A DNA stretch of 64,000 bases, taken from the NCBI RefSeq assembly GCF_028829235.1, contig NZ_JAIWJY010000001.1:310001-374000 (forward strand). The letters are read 5' to 3'. The notes under the pieces are model-generated. The model saw only the letters and a program-made list of their open reading frames with translations. It did no database searches and had not been told where the DNA came from. Below, piece after piece: positions 25,548 through 34,109 of this stretch (positions are counted from its first letter, which is position 1; every line of letters starts with the position of its first letter). Position numbers and translations under genes: made by a program. The DNA comes from Tenacibaculum larymnensis (GTDB lineage: Bacteria > Bacteroidota > Bacteroidia > Flavobacteriales > Flavobacteriaceae).

Positions 25548-27743
25548 ATGACTAGAAAGAAAAAAATCTACAAAAAAAAGGGTAAAGTAATTAAAGATCT
25601 TACCCGAAACATTTTCAAAATACTTAACGAAGACAGTAATAAATACTACAATTATAAACAGATTGCTGCCAAATTAAAAGTTTCTGATACTGATGGTAAG
25701 AATCAAATTATTAAGAAACTAGCAGAATTAACCGCAAATAAAAAGATTAAAGAAGTTGATAGAGGTAAATATCAAATAAATGAAGACCGTAAATATCATG
25801 TAGGTACACTTGACGCTACTTCTAACGGTAATGCCTATTTTATTTGTGATGATTTTGAACATGATATTTTTGTACCTTCAGTAAACTTAGGTAAAGGTTT
25901 ACATAACGATACTGTAAAAGCCTATGTATATAAAAAGCGTAGAAGTAATAAACTTGAAGCCGATGTTGTAGAAATTATTGAGAGGGCAAAAACTGAATTT
26001 GTTGGTGTATTACAAATGAATAAAAATTTCGGATTTGTTATACCTGACAGTAATAGAATGTATGCTGATATCTTCATCTCTCAAAGTAAATTAAATGGAG
26101 CTAATGATGGTGATAAAGTCGTTGCTGCAATGACTGATTGGCCAGAGAATTCTAAAAATCCGTTTGGAAAAATTACTCAAGTTCTAGGACGACCAGGAGA
26201 TCATGATACAGAAATCCATTCTATTTTATTAGAGTATGGTTTACCTTATGAATTTCCTGCAGAAGTAGAAAAAGAAGCATCAGAATTACCTATTGAAATT
26301 ACGAATGAAGAAATTGCTAAACGTAGAGATATGCGTGGTGATTTAACCTTTACAATTGATCCAAAAGATGCTAAAGATTTTGATGATGCTTTATCATTCA
26401 CGAAACTTGAAAATGGTAATTATGAAATAGGAATCCATATAGCCGATGTATCTCATTATTTACAGCCTAAAACTATTTTAGATGACGAAGCTTACGACCG
26501 AGCTACTTCTGTATATCTAGTTGATAGAGTGGTACCAATGCTTCCTGAAATGTTAAGTAACGGAGTTTGTTCTTTACGACCAAATGAAGAAAAACTAACT
26601 TTTTCAGCAGTTTTTGAAATAAATGAGAAAGCACAAGTTATTAACCAATGGTTTGGAAGAACAGTTACATATTCTGATAAACGTTTTGCATATGAAGAAG
26701 CACAAGCAATTATTGAAAATAAGAATAATATTATTCCAGCTGATGTTTCTTTAACAGGAGAAGCTTATGAAGTTGACGAAAATATTGTTGAAGCTACATT
26801 AAAACTAGATGAATTAGCTAAAAAGATGCGTAAAAAACGTATGAAATCTGGAGCTATTTCTTTTGATAGAGTTGAAGTTAAGTTTCATTTAGATGAAAAC
26901 GCTAATCCAACAGGTGTTTTCTTTAAAGAAGCTAAAGACGCTAATAAATTAATTGAAGAGTTTATGTTATTAGCAAATAAAAAAGTAGCAGAATTTGTTG
27001 GGTTATCAGCAGGAAGACCAAGTAAGAAAACATTTGTATATCGTGTACATGATGAACCAGATGTAGAAAAATTAGCTTCATTACAGAACATTGTTAGCAA
27101 ATTTGGATATAAAATCAACACAGAAACACGTCAAAAAACATCTGATAGTTTAAATAAATTATTATCAGACGTTCATGGTAAAGGAGAAGCCAATATGGTA
27201 GAAACCTTAGCAATACGCTCAATGAGTAAAGCTGAATATACTACACAAAATATAGGTCACTACGGATTAGCTTTTGATTATTATAGCCACTTTACTTCAC
27301 CAATTCGTCGTTACCCTGATGTAATGACACATCGTTTATTACAACACTATTTAGATGATGGAAATTCACCAAAAGCTGAAATTTATGAAGAGAAATGTAA
27401 ACACTCTTCAAAAATGGAAGAATTAGCATCAAAAGCAGAAAGAGATTCTATCAAATATATGCAGGTTAAATACATGCAAGATCATAAAGATCAAGAATTT
27501 GAAGGTGTAGTTTCTGGTGTTACTGAATGGGGAATTTATGTTGAAATCAAATCTAATAAATGTGAAGGTATGGTTCGTATAAAAGATATTAAAGATGATT
27601 ATTATATCTTTGACGAAAAACAATATGCTGTGATTGGACAATCAACCAAGAATATGATTCAATTAGGTGATGAAGTAGTAGTAAAAGTTAAACACACCGA
27701 TTTGGAACGTAAACACCTTGATTTCAACCTTATTTCACACTAA
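25548..27743 (+). CDS. rnr: Ribonuclease R
   Basis: The 731-residue exoribonuclease has an N-terminal helix-turn-helix-like basic region (KKKIYKKKGKVIK), cold-shock domains (about 80-200), the RNB catalytic domain with FTIDPKDAKDFDDALSF near 266-282 (metal-binding aspartates) and YSHFTSPIRRYPDVMTHRLLQHYL (about 580-603), and a C-terminal S1 domain (FEGVVSGVTEWGIYVEI, about 648-664). It degrades structured RNA 3' to 5' and acts in rRNA quality control. Single gene. Confidence 0.95.
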   Translation: MTRKKKIYKKKGKVIKDLTRNIFKILNEDSNKYYNYKQIAAKLKVSDTDGKNQIIKKLAELTANKKIKEVDRGKYQINEDRKYHVGTLDATSNGNAYFICDDFEHDIFVPSVNLGKGLHNDTVKAYVYKKRRSNKLEADVVEIIERAKTEFVGVLQMNKNFGFVIPDSNRMYADIFISQSKLNGANDGDKVVAAMTDWPENSKNPFGKITQVLGRPGDHDTEIHSILLEYGLPYEFPAEVEKEASELPIEITNEEIAKRRDMRGDLTFTIDPKDAKDFDDALSFTKLENGNYEIGIHIADVSHYLQPKTILDDEAYDRATSVYLVDRVVPMLPEMLSNGVCSLRPNEEKLTFSAVFEINEKAQVINQWFGRTVTYSDKRFAYEEAQAIIENKNNIIPADVSLTGEAYEVDENIVEATLKLDELAKKMRKKRMKSGAISFDRVEVKFHLDENANPTGVFFKEAKDANKLIEEFMLLANKKVAEFVGLSAGRPSKKTFVYRVHDEPDVEKLASLQNIVSKFGYKINTETRQKTSDSLNKLLSDVHGKGEANMVETLAIRSMSKAEYTTQNIGHYGLAFDYYSHFTSPIRRYPDVMTHRLLQHYLDDGNSPKAEIYEEKCKHSSKMEELASKAERDSIKYMQVKYMQDHKDQEFEGVVSGVTEWGIYVEIKSNKCEGMVRIKDIKDDYYIFDEKQYAVIGQSTKNMIQLGDEVVVKVKHTDLERKHLDFNLISH

Positions 27744-27834
27744 TTTGTACAGTTTTAAACAATAAAAATTAAGATTTTACTTTATAGTATTGGTATAATT
27801 ATTGGTTATACTCAATTAACTAATGGAATTTATT

Positions 27835-28512
27835 ATGAAGAAGTTAGCAATATTAAGTTTGTTTTTGATGACCGTTTTAGCATCAGCTCAAACAACCATA
27901 ACTAAGAATTTAGGAGACTTTTCAATTGTAAAAGTGTATAATGGAATAGATTTAAAACTTGTTAAATCTGATGTTTCTAAAATTATAGTTACTGGTGAAA
28001 AAACAGATAAGGTTAAAATTAAGTTGGATGGAACTACTCTAAAAATATTATTGAGATTCCCTGAAACTACTGCAGATGGTAAAGTAAAAGCAACATTATA
28101 TTACAATAAAACTTTATCAATTATTGATGCCAATGAAGGAGCAACGATTACAGGTAAAGACATTAAACAGCAAAAAGTTGAAATTAGAGCTCAAGAAGGA
28201 GCTTTTATTAACCTTGTAGTTAATGTTAAGCATTTGAATGTAAAAAGCTCTTCAGGAGCTGTAATTAGGCTTTCTGGTGCAACTAAGAATCAAAATGTAA
28301 ATGCTGATTTGGGTGGAATGTATCATGGATACAAATTATTAGTAGAAGAAATGACTACTGTAAAAGCTGGATCTGGATCTAAAGTAGAAGTACAATCAGG
28401 AGAAACCTTAGATGCTAAAGTATCGTTTGGTGGTTCAATTTTTTACAAAGGAAAACCAGAAGTATTTAGAGACAAAAAAGTAATTGGTGGAGTAATTGAA
28501 CACCGAAGTTAA
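27835..28512 (+). CDS. GIN-domain (DUF2807) secreted protein
   Basis: The ATG at 27835 begins the signal peptide MKKLAILSLFLMTVLASAQ; an ATG 12 bp upstream is less likely. The mature part (about 205 residues) is a parallel beta-helix-like auto-transporter adhesin head domain (GIN/DUF2807): FSIVKVYNGIDLKLVKSDVSKIIVTGE, then repeats such as NEGATITGKDIKQQKVEIRAQEGAFINL and ASGSKVEVQSG-like turns. It is probably periplasmic or surface exposed; the function is not known. tatA follows after 33 bp with its own promoter inside the end of this gene. Confidence 0.82.
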   Translation: MKKLAILSLFLMTVLASAQTTITKNLGDFSIVKVYNGIDLKLVKSDVSKIIVTGEKTDKVKIKLDGTTLKILLRFPETTADGKVKATLYYNKTLSIIDANEGATITGKDIKQQKVEIRAQEGAFINLVVNVKHLNVKSSSGAVIRLSGATKNQNVNADLGGMYHGYKLLVEEMTTVKAGSGSKVEVQSGETLDAKVSFGGSIFYKGKPEVFRDKKVIGGVIEHRS

Positions 28513-28525
28513 TTTCGTATCTTTG
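28496..28525 (+). promoter_or_regulatory. tatA promoter (TTG-N19-TATCTTTG)
   Basis: TTG at 28496-28498 and TATCTTTG at 28518-28525 are separated by exactly 19 bp, a perfect match to the Bacteroidetes housekeeping promoter. The tatA ATG is 20 bp further down. Confidence 0.8.
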
Positions 28526-28545
28526 TTGCGCAAAATTTAATAAAA

Positions 28546-28743
28546 ATGAATTTACTTACTATATTTTTAGGAATGATCGGACCATGGCAAATAGCTATTG
28601 TCGTTGCATTAGTATTATTATTATTCGGAGGTAGAAAAATTCCTGAATTAATGCGAGGTTTAGGAACAGGTATCAAAGAATTTAAGGATGCTACTAAAAA
28701 TGAAGATGAAGAAAAAACAGATAAAGTAGAAGATAAGAAATAA
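28546..28743 (+). CDS. tatA: Sec-independent translocase TatA/E
   Basis: The 65-residue protein has the TatA layout: short periplasmic N terminus, a membrane helix (GPWQIAIVVALVLLLFGGRKIPELMRGLGTG, about 12-42), hinge FGGRKIPEL, amphipathic helix with GLGTGIKEFKDATKN, and an acidic tail. TatA forms the pore of the twin-arginine export system. TatC is not in the window. A terminator follows. Confidence 0.94.
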   Translation: MNLLTIFLGMIGPWQIAIVVALVLLLFGGRKIPELMRGLGTGIKEFKDATKNEDEEKTDKVEDKK

Positions 28744-28761
28744 GATATCTATTATAAAAAG

Positions 28762-28795
28762 AAAACCGAAACATTTAATGTTTCGGTTTTTTATT
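28762..28795. terminator. Bidirectional intrinsic terminator
   Basis: AAAACCGAAACAT / ATGTTTCGGTTTT stem with a 3-nt loop between convergent tatA and the YbjQ-family gene, followed by T-rich sequence. Confidence 0.85.
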
Positions 28796-28798
28796 TAA

Positions 28799-29116
28799 TT
28801 AAAGTTTTACGGCTGTTCCAGAAGCAGTAACCATAAGCATACCTCCATTGGCACCTACGGTTTCATAATCTAAGTCAATTCCAACAACTGCATCAGCTCC
28901 TAACATTTGAGCTCTTTCAGACATCTCCTTCATAGCTATTTCTTTAGCTTCTCTTAGAACTTTTTCATATGATCCAGATCTACCTCCTACAATGTCTCTA
29001 ATACCGGCAAAAAAGTCCTTAAAAATGTTCGCACCTATAATTGTTTCACCTGTAACAACACCTAAATATTCTTTAGCAGGTTTATTTTCTAATGATGGTG
29101 TAGTAGATAATATCAT
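28799..29116 (-). CDS. YbjQ family (UPF0145, heavy-metal-binding-like) protein
   Basis: The 105-residue protein matches the YbjQ/UPF0145 pattern: [38 protein letters not shown] (about 18-55), then [20 protein letters not shown] (about 78-97) and [11 protein letters not shown]. These small proteins form pentameric rings; the proposed metal binding is not well established. It starts 2 bp after the SPFH-protein gene, so both are co-expressed. Confidence 0.9.
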   Translation of the reverse strand: MILSTTPSLENKPAKEYLGVVTGETIIGANIFKDFFAGIRDIVGGRSGSYEKVLREAKEIAMKEMSERAQMLGADAVVGIDLDYETVGANGGMLMVTASGTAVKL

Positions 29117-29118
29117 AA

Positions 29119-30045
29119 TTATTCTTTGTCTTTATTTTCTTGTGCTTTCTTCATAGCCTCACCAATTTGATTACTAGCTGTAAAGCTCGCTACCATATCA
29201 TTCAACATATTACTACCTGCTTGTGGTGAATTAGGTAATAAAATTAAGTTACTGTTCGTTTCTTCACCAATAGATTGTAAAGTATCGTAGTGTTGTGTAA
29301 CAACAATTAATGCAGATGCTTCTTGGCTGTTAATACCAACTTTATTTAATACTTCTACAGATTCTTCTAAACCACGAGCAATTTCTCTACGTTGATCAGC
29401 AATACCTTGCCCTTGTAAACGCTTACTTTCAGCTTCAGCTTTTGCTTTTTCAACAATTAAAATACGTTGAGCATCTCCTTCAAATTGTGCTGCTATTTTT
29501 TCACGCTCAGAAGCATTAATACGGTTCATTGCTGCCTTTACTTGTGCATCAGGATCAATATCTGTTACTAAAGTTTTTATAATATCATAACCATAATCAG
29601 CCATTGCATCGTTTAATTCAGTTTTTACAGCAATTGCAATATCATCTTTTTTAACAAATACATCATCTAACTTCATTTTAGGCACTTCTGCACGTACTAC
29701 ATCAAAAACATAAGATGTAATTTGATCATGAGGATAATCTAGCTTATAAAAAGCATCATATACCTTATCACGAATTACTTTATATTGTACAGAAACTTTT
29801 AATTTCACAAATACATCATCCAAGGTTTTTGTTTCAACAATTACATCTAACTGTTGAATCTTTAAGCTTAGTTTACCTGCTATTCTATCAACAATAGGAA
29901 TTTTTAATTGTAAACCAGAGTGACGAATGCTTTGAAAGCGACCAAAGCGTTCAACAATTGCAGCAGTTTGTTGCTTAACAATAAAGAATAATGATAAGAA
30001 TACTAGAATACCGACAACAATTACCGGATACATGTAAATTGACAT
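29119..30045 (-). CDS. SPFH/band-7 membrane protein (stomatin-like)
   Basis: The 308-residue protein has an N-terminal membrane helix (about 5-22), the SPFH domain ([25 protein letters not shown] near 31-55; [30 protein letters not shown]) and a C-terminal coiled-coil rich in [28 protein letters not shown]. Family members form large membrane-associated rings, organise membrane microdomains and influence proteases. It is the first gene of an operon with the YbjQ-family protein. Confidence 0.9.
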   Translation of the reverse strand: MSIYMYPVIVVGILVFLSLFFIVKQQTAAIVERFGRFQSIRHSGLQLKIPIVDRIAGKLSLKIQQLDVIVETKTLDDVFVKLKVSVQYKVIRDKVYDAFYKLDYPHDQITSYVFDVVRAEVPKMKLDDVFVKKDDIAIAVKTELNDAMADYGYDIIKTLVTDIDPDAQVKAAMNRINASEREKIAAQFEGDAQRILIVEKAKAEAESKRLQGQGIADQRREIARGLEESVEVLNKVGINSQEASALIVVTQHYDTLQSIGEETNSNLILLPNSPQAGSNMLNDMVASFTASNQIGEAMKKAQENKDKE

Positions 30046-30131
30046 AGTTTTTAATTTTTAAAATGTTAGTAATTTTTTTTGATAAAGATACTACTTAATA
30101 GTAGATATTTATAAGACGAATTTTATTTGAA

Positions 30132-30163
30132 TTGTTACAATTCTTTTTTAAAAATTATATTTG
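30132..30163 (+). promoter_or_regulatory. Promoter of DoxX-family gene
   Basis: TTG (30132-30134), 21-bp spacer, TATATTTG (30156-30163); the ATG is 17 bp downstream. Confidence 0.6.
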
Positions 30164-30178
30164 TAAAAAATCAATTAT

Positions 30179-30577
30179 ATGGAACTTATACAACAAAGCA
30201 TAACAGAAATTTTAATTCTACTTTTTTTAATTGTTACTTTTTTACAATCAGGAATTGATAAAGTAACAGATTGGAAAGGAAACTTATCTTTTATTAAAGG
30301 ACACTTTAAAGATTCTCCTTTAAAAAACTCAGTACCTCTTTTATTGGCAGTAATTTTAGCTATGGAATTATTAGCTGGTGCTTTAATGTTTGTTGGAATT
30401 TTTCATTTATCAACAACAGGTAATCATAATATAGCTTTAATAGGAGCAGAATTATCAGCAGTAACATTAATCTTTTTATTAATTGGTCAACGATTAGCAA
30501 AGGATTATGCTGGCGCTATGACATTAGCAGTTTACTTTATAATCGCAATTTTAGCAGTATATTTATTAAATAGATAA
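30179..30577 (+). CDS. DoxX-family-like integral membrane protein
   Basis: The 132-residue protein has four predicted membrane helices (about 10-28, 53-75, 85-105, 110-130). LVTFLQSGIDKVTDWKGNLSFIKGHF after the first helix, with conserved SGIDK, fits the DoxX/SURF4 family, whose members in bacteria are mostly of unknown function. Single gene with its own promoter and terminator. Confidence 0.75.
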   Translation: MELIQQSITEILILLFLIVTFLQSGIDKVTDWKGNLSFIKGHFKDSPLKNSVPLLLAVILAMELLAGALMFVGIFHLSTTGNHNIALIGAELSAVTLIFLLIGQRLAKDYAGAMTLAVYFIIAILAVYLLNR

Positions 30578-30618
30578 AAACTATTTTATTATTATTTAAT
30601 GATAATATTTATTTATTA

Positions 30619-30655
30619 AAAAACCTCTTAAAAATTGACTTTTAAGAGGTTTTTT
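30619..30655 (+). terminator. Intrinsic terminator
   Basis: A 16-bp perfect stem (AAAAAACCTCTTAAAA and complement) with a 5-nt loop after the DoxX-like gene. It can serve the minus-strand methyltransferase gene as well. Confidence 0.85.
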
Positions 30656-30720
30656 AATTTTAGTAAGGTATTTGTATATTATAATATAAAAAACTAGTTA
30701 AAATAGCTTTAAATTGAGTT

Positions 30721-31632
30721 TTATACATTTTTTATGATGTAAATTAAAGAAGAGTATTCACCAGAACGACTTGCCTTTACATTTGACTTTAATCCTGTTA
30801 AAAAAGCTTGAAATGGTCTTGATTTTTTTGTCTTATATTTTTCCGATAATAAAGAAACATAAAAAGAATCAAATTTCATTGGTAGTGTTTTTTTAACTTC
30901 CATTCCAACCAAAGAAAATATTTTTGAAATTGATGTTTTTGAAAAGTGCCATAAATGTCTTGGAACATCATAAGCAGCCCAAAACTCTTTGTAGTGTTTT
31001 GCATCAAAGCTTTGATAATTTGGAACAGCAATAATTAAAATACCGTTTGGTTTTAAAAGCAATTTTAATTGCTTTATATATTCCGTTAAATTAGGAATGT
31101 GTTCTAAGACATGCCAAAGTGTAATAACATCAAATTGTTTGTTTTCTATTTTTGAAAGATCTTCTAAAAGATGTATGTTTTTATTCTTAGCAAAAACTCT
31201 TGCTTTTTCAGATGGTTCAACACCAGTAATTTTCCAACCACCATTTTGACACACTTTTAAAAAATCACCTGTACCAGCACCGACATCTAAAATTAATTTG
31301 TCTTCTGTATTAAAAGAATTAATCAATTTTAGTTTTTTCTTTAAAGTATAGTTTTTTACAAATTGATATGTTTTATCAAAAAGAGAAGTCTTACTATCCG
31401 TATGTGAAATATAATCTTCACTAACATAGTATTTTTCTAAGTTATTAGGTACAGGAGAAGTTACTAACATATCGTAATCTTCATTTATCATAACCTCATA
31501 ACTCTCTTTTGATACTGTATGGTCAATACAGTTTAAAAAAGGTTTTAAGTTCTTGTAGAACTCTTTTTCTGAAATCAAATTAATAAATTGTGTTGAGTGT
31601 TCCTTGTGGAACATTGGTTTTTGGTTAAACAA
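30721..31632 (-). CDS. Class I SAM-dependent methyltransferase
   Basis: The 303-residue protein has the SAM-binding motif LILDVGAGTGDFLKVCQNGGWKITGVEPS (motif I, about 113-141), then FDVITLWHVLEHIPNLTEYI (motif post-I/II, about 164-183) and LLLKPNGILIIAVPN. The C-terminal extension KHYKEFWAAYDVPRHLWHFS resembles Methyltransf_13/23 enzymes acting on cell-surface or secondary metabolites. The 5' end of the gene encodes MFHKEH through the word TGTTCCACAAGGAACA, a parS-like palindrome, so either Met1 or Met7 may be the start. Confidence 0.83.
   Translation of the reverse strand: MFNQKPMFHKEHSTQFINLISEKEFYKNLKPFLNCIDHTVSKESYEVMINEDYDMLVTSPVPNNLEKYYVSEDYISHTDSKTSLFDKTYQFVKNYTLKKKLKLINSFNTEDKLILDVGAGTGDFLKVCQNGGWKITGVEPSEKARVFAKNKNIHLLEDLSKIENKQFDVITLWHVLEHIPNLTEYIKQLKLLLKPNGILIIAVPNYQSFDAKHYKEFWAAYDVPRHLWHFSKTSISKIFSLVGMEVKKTLPMKFDSFYVSLLSEKYKTKKSRPFQAFLTGLKSNVKASRSGEYSSLIYIIKNV
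31598..31613. other. parS-like palindrome A
   Basis: TGTTCCTTGTGGAACA shares 14 of 16 positions with TGTTCCACGTGGAACA, the parS form (general pattern TGTTnCACGTGnAACA). It lies within the first codons of the methyltransferase gene. Confidence 0.55.
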
Positions 31633-31641
31633 TTATACATA

Positions 31642-31679
31642 AAAAAATAAAACGTTCCACATGGAACATTTTATTTTTT
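31642..31679 (-). terminator. mnmG terminator containing parS-like palindrome B
   Basis: A 38-bp inverted repeat: A/T-rich arms (AAAAAATAAAA with TTTTATTTTTT) enclose CGTTCCACATGGAACA (31653-31668). The outer arms give a long hairpin suitable as a terminator for mnmG, and the core differs from the parS consensus by one central base and one outer base. Confidence 0.6.
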
Positions 31680-31697
31680 GTAAATCTAAATTAGAAT

Positions 31698-33575
31698 TTA
31701 TCTACCCATGTAAACAAGTAAGACAGAAATATCACTAGGTGAAACGCCACTTATTCTACTCGCTTGTGAAATTGAAGTAGGTTGTATTTTAGATAATTTT
31801 TCTCTTGCTTCATATGATAGAGATTTTACTTTACTATAATCAAATGTAGAAGGAATAGGTACGTTTTCTAATCTATTTAATTTGTCTGCATTATTCTTTT
31901 CTTTTTCGATATAACCAGAGTATTTTAAATGGATTTCAACTTGTTCTATAATTTCATTATCAATTCCATTTTCTTTAATATAGTTTTCAAGCTTATCAAT
32001 AGATCTAAAATCAGAAAACGTTAATTGAGGTCTAGCAGCAATTTTATACAATTTCATAGATTGATTAATTGTTGCTAAATTTTTACTTTCTAAAATAGGA
32101 TTAACATCTTCCTTAGTAATACTTAATTTAGTAATGAAGTCTATTAAGTTTTGAGTTTTATTCTTCTTCTCTTCTACCCTACCCATCCTTTCTTGAGAAG
32201 CTAACCCTAGGTTATAAGCTTTTTCCGTTAAGCGTAAATCGGCATTATCTTGTCTTAATAATGTTCTATACTCAGCACGTGAAGTAAACATTCTATATGG
32301 CTCTTCTGTCCCTTTAGTAATTAAATCATCAATTAAAACTCCAATATAAGCCTCACTTCTTTTTAAGATAAATGGTTCTTTATTTTGGGTTTTTAAAGCT
32401 GCATTTACACCAGCCATTAAACCTTGTGCTGCTGCTTCTTCATAACCTGTTGTACCATTAATTTGACCAGCAAAAAATAAGTTATTAATTAATTTAGTTT
32501 CTAAGTTATGTTTTAACTGAGTAGGTGGAAAATAATCATATTCTATAGCGTAACCATATCTAAAGAACTTTACGTTTTCAAATCCAGGGATAGCACGTAT
32601 TGCTTTATCTTGAATATCTTCTGGAAGTGATGTTGAAAATCCGTTTACATAAATTTCAACTGTGTTCCATCCTTCTGGTTCCACAAATATTTGATGACGC
32701 TCCTTTTCTGCAAAACGATTAATCTTATCTTCTACAGAAGGACAATAACGAGGTCCTGTTGATTTAATTCTACCGTTAAACATTGGAGAACGTTCAAAAC
32801 CCTCACGAAGTAAATCGTGTACTTCTGGATTGGTGTAAGTAAGGTAACAAGAACGTTGTTTTGTTAATGTTTTTGTTATTGGTAAATAAGAGAATTTTTC
32901 TGGAGAATCATCACCAGGTTGTTCAGTCATTTTAGAGTAATCTAAAGAGCGTCCGTCTACACGAGGTGGAGTTCCTGTTTTCATTCTGCCAGCTTCAAAA
33001 CCTTTAGTAACTAAATCTTCTGTAATACCAGTTGAAGCTCCCTCACCTGCTCTACCACCACCAAATGTTTTTTCACCAATATGAATTAATCCATTTAAAA
33101 AAGTACCAGCTGTAACAATTACAGTTTTAGCTTTTATTTCTAAACCTAAAGCAGTTTTAACTCCTGTAATAGTATCACCATCAAACAATAATCCATTAAC
33201 AGAATCTTGATAAAAATCTAAGTTTTCTGTTTGTTCTAACATCGTTCTCCAGCACTCTGCAAATTGCATTCTGTCAGATTGTGCTCTAGGACTCCACATA
33301 GCAGGTCCTTTTGATTTATTAAGCATTTTAAACTGTATAGCTGTCTTATCAGTTACAATAGCGCTATAACCTCCTAATGCATCAATTTCTCGTACTATTT
33401 GTCCTTTTGCAATTCCACCCATAGCAGGATTACAACTCATTTGAGCAATGTTTTGTAAGTTCATTGTAATTAACAAAGTGTGTGCTCCCATGTTTGCACT
33501 TGCTGCAGCTGCTTCGCTACCAGCGTGTCCACCTCCTACTACAATTACATCGTATGTTGTATTAAATAAACTCAT
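31698..33575 (-). CDS. mnmG: tRNA uridine 5-carboxymethylaminomethyl modification enzyme MnmG
   Basis: The 625-residue FAD protein starts with YDVIVVGGGHAGSEAAAASANMGA (about 7-30) and contains the GidA signatures CNPAMGGIAKGQIVREIDALGG (about 46-67) and GQINGTTGYEEAAAQGLMAGVNAA (about 368-391), plus a helical C-terminal domain. With MnmE it installs the cmnm5 group on wobble U34 of tRNAs. mnmG (gidA) lies near the replication origin in many bacteria. It is followed by a hairpin terminator and is flanked on both sides by parS-like palindromes. Confidence 0.97.
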   Translation of the reverse strand: MSLFNTTYDVIVVGGGHAGSEAAAASANMGAHTLLITMNLQNIAQMSCNPAMGGIAKGQIVREIDALGGYSAIVTDKTAIQFKMLNKSKGPAMWSPRAQSDRMQFAECWRTMLEQTENLDFYQDSVNGLLFDGDTITGVKTALGLEIKAKTVIVTAGTFLNGLIHIGEKTFGGGRAGEGASTGITEDLVTKGFEAGRMKTGTPPRVDGRSLDYSKMTEQPGDDSPEKFSYLPITKTLTKQRSCYLTYTNPEVHDLLREGFERSPMFNGRIKSTGPRYCPSVEDKINRFAEKERHQIFVEPEGWNTVEIYVNGFSTSLPEDIQDKAIRAIPGFENVKFFRYGYAIEYDYFPPTQLKHNLETKLINNLFFAGQINGTTGYEEAAAQGLMAGVNAALKTQNKEPFILKRSEAYIGVLIDDLITKGTEEPYRMFTSRAEYRTLLRQDNADLRLTEKAYNLGLASQERMGRVEEKKNKTQNLIDFITKLSITKEDVNPILESKNLATINQSMKLYKIAARPQLTFSDFRSIDKLENYIKENGIDNEIIEQVEIHLKYSGYIEKEKNNADKLNRLENVPIPSTFDYSKVKSLSYEAREKLSKIQPTSISQASRISGVSPSDISVLLVYMGR

Positions 33576-33586
33576 TTTTTATAATC

Positions 33587-33602
33587 AGTTCCACGTGGAA
33601 CT
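33587..33602. other. parS-like palindrome C (perfect core)
   Basis: AGTTCCACGTGGAACT is a perfect 16-bp palindrome with the exact core GTTCCACGTGGAAC, between ybeY and mnmG. Confidence 0.65.
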
Positions 33603-33606
33603 CTTT

Positions 33607-34023
33607 TTATTTTTTATCTAAAATTTCTAAACATTCATTTTCTTTAGAGCGCATAATTTGCTTCTCTTCGTCAGTTTTATCTTTGTATTTCATATAATGT
33701 AAAACACCATGAATTATCACTCGGTGTAATTCGTTTTCAAAAGAAGTATTAAATTCTTTAGCGTTTTCCTCTACCCTTTCTACAGAAATAAAAATATCAC
33801 CACCAACTAACTTACCTAATGTATAATCAAAACTGATAATATCAGTAAAGGTATCGTGTTGTAAAAACTCAATATTAATTTTATGTAAATAAGCGTCGTC
33901 ACAAAAAATATAGTTGATTTCTCCCAGTTCAAAATCTTCTCTTTCGATACATTCTTGTATCCATTTAGAAGTGTTTTCTTCATTGTTTAATTGAAACTCG
34001 GTTTCGTAATTAAATGCAATCAT
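33607..34023 (-). CDS. ybeY: Endoribonuclease YbeY (rRNA maturation)
   Basis: The 138-residue protein has TDIISFDYTLGKLVGGDIFIS (about 59-79) and the metal-binding motif HRVIIHGVLHYMKYKDKTDEE (about 103-123). The HGxLH part is intact; the third ligand position reads KDK instead of the DH of proteobacterial YbeY, which is common in Bacteroidetes. It trims the 16S rRNA 3' end and takes part in ribosome quality control. It is followed by mnmG after 31 bp, with a parS-like site between. Confidence 0.92.
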   Translation of the reverse strand: MIAFNYETEFQLNNEENTSKWIQECIEREDFELGEINYIFCDDAYLHKINIEFLQHDTFTDIISFDYTLGKLVGGDIFISVERVEENAKEFNTSFENELHRVIIHGVLHYMKYKDKTDEEKQIMRSKENECLEILDKK

Positions 34024-34109
34024 TTCTTTATATCAAATACTATTATTAATGTCTTAAAACTTAATTAAAAAGCAATAGTATTTATATAATCTAGAGGCTT
34101 TTTAATACG

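Noticed and set aside
32680..32695. GGTTCCACAAATATT in mnmG as parS
   Set aside because: Left half only; the right half is absent.
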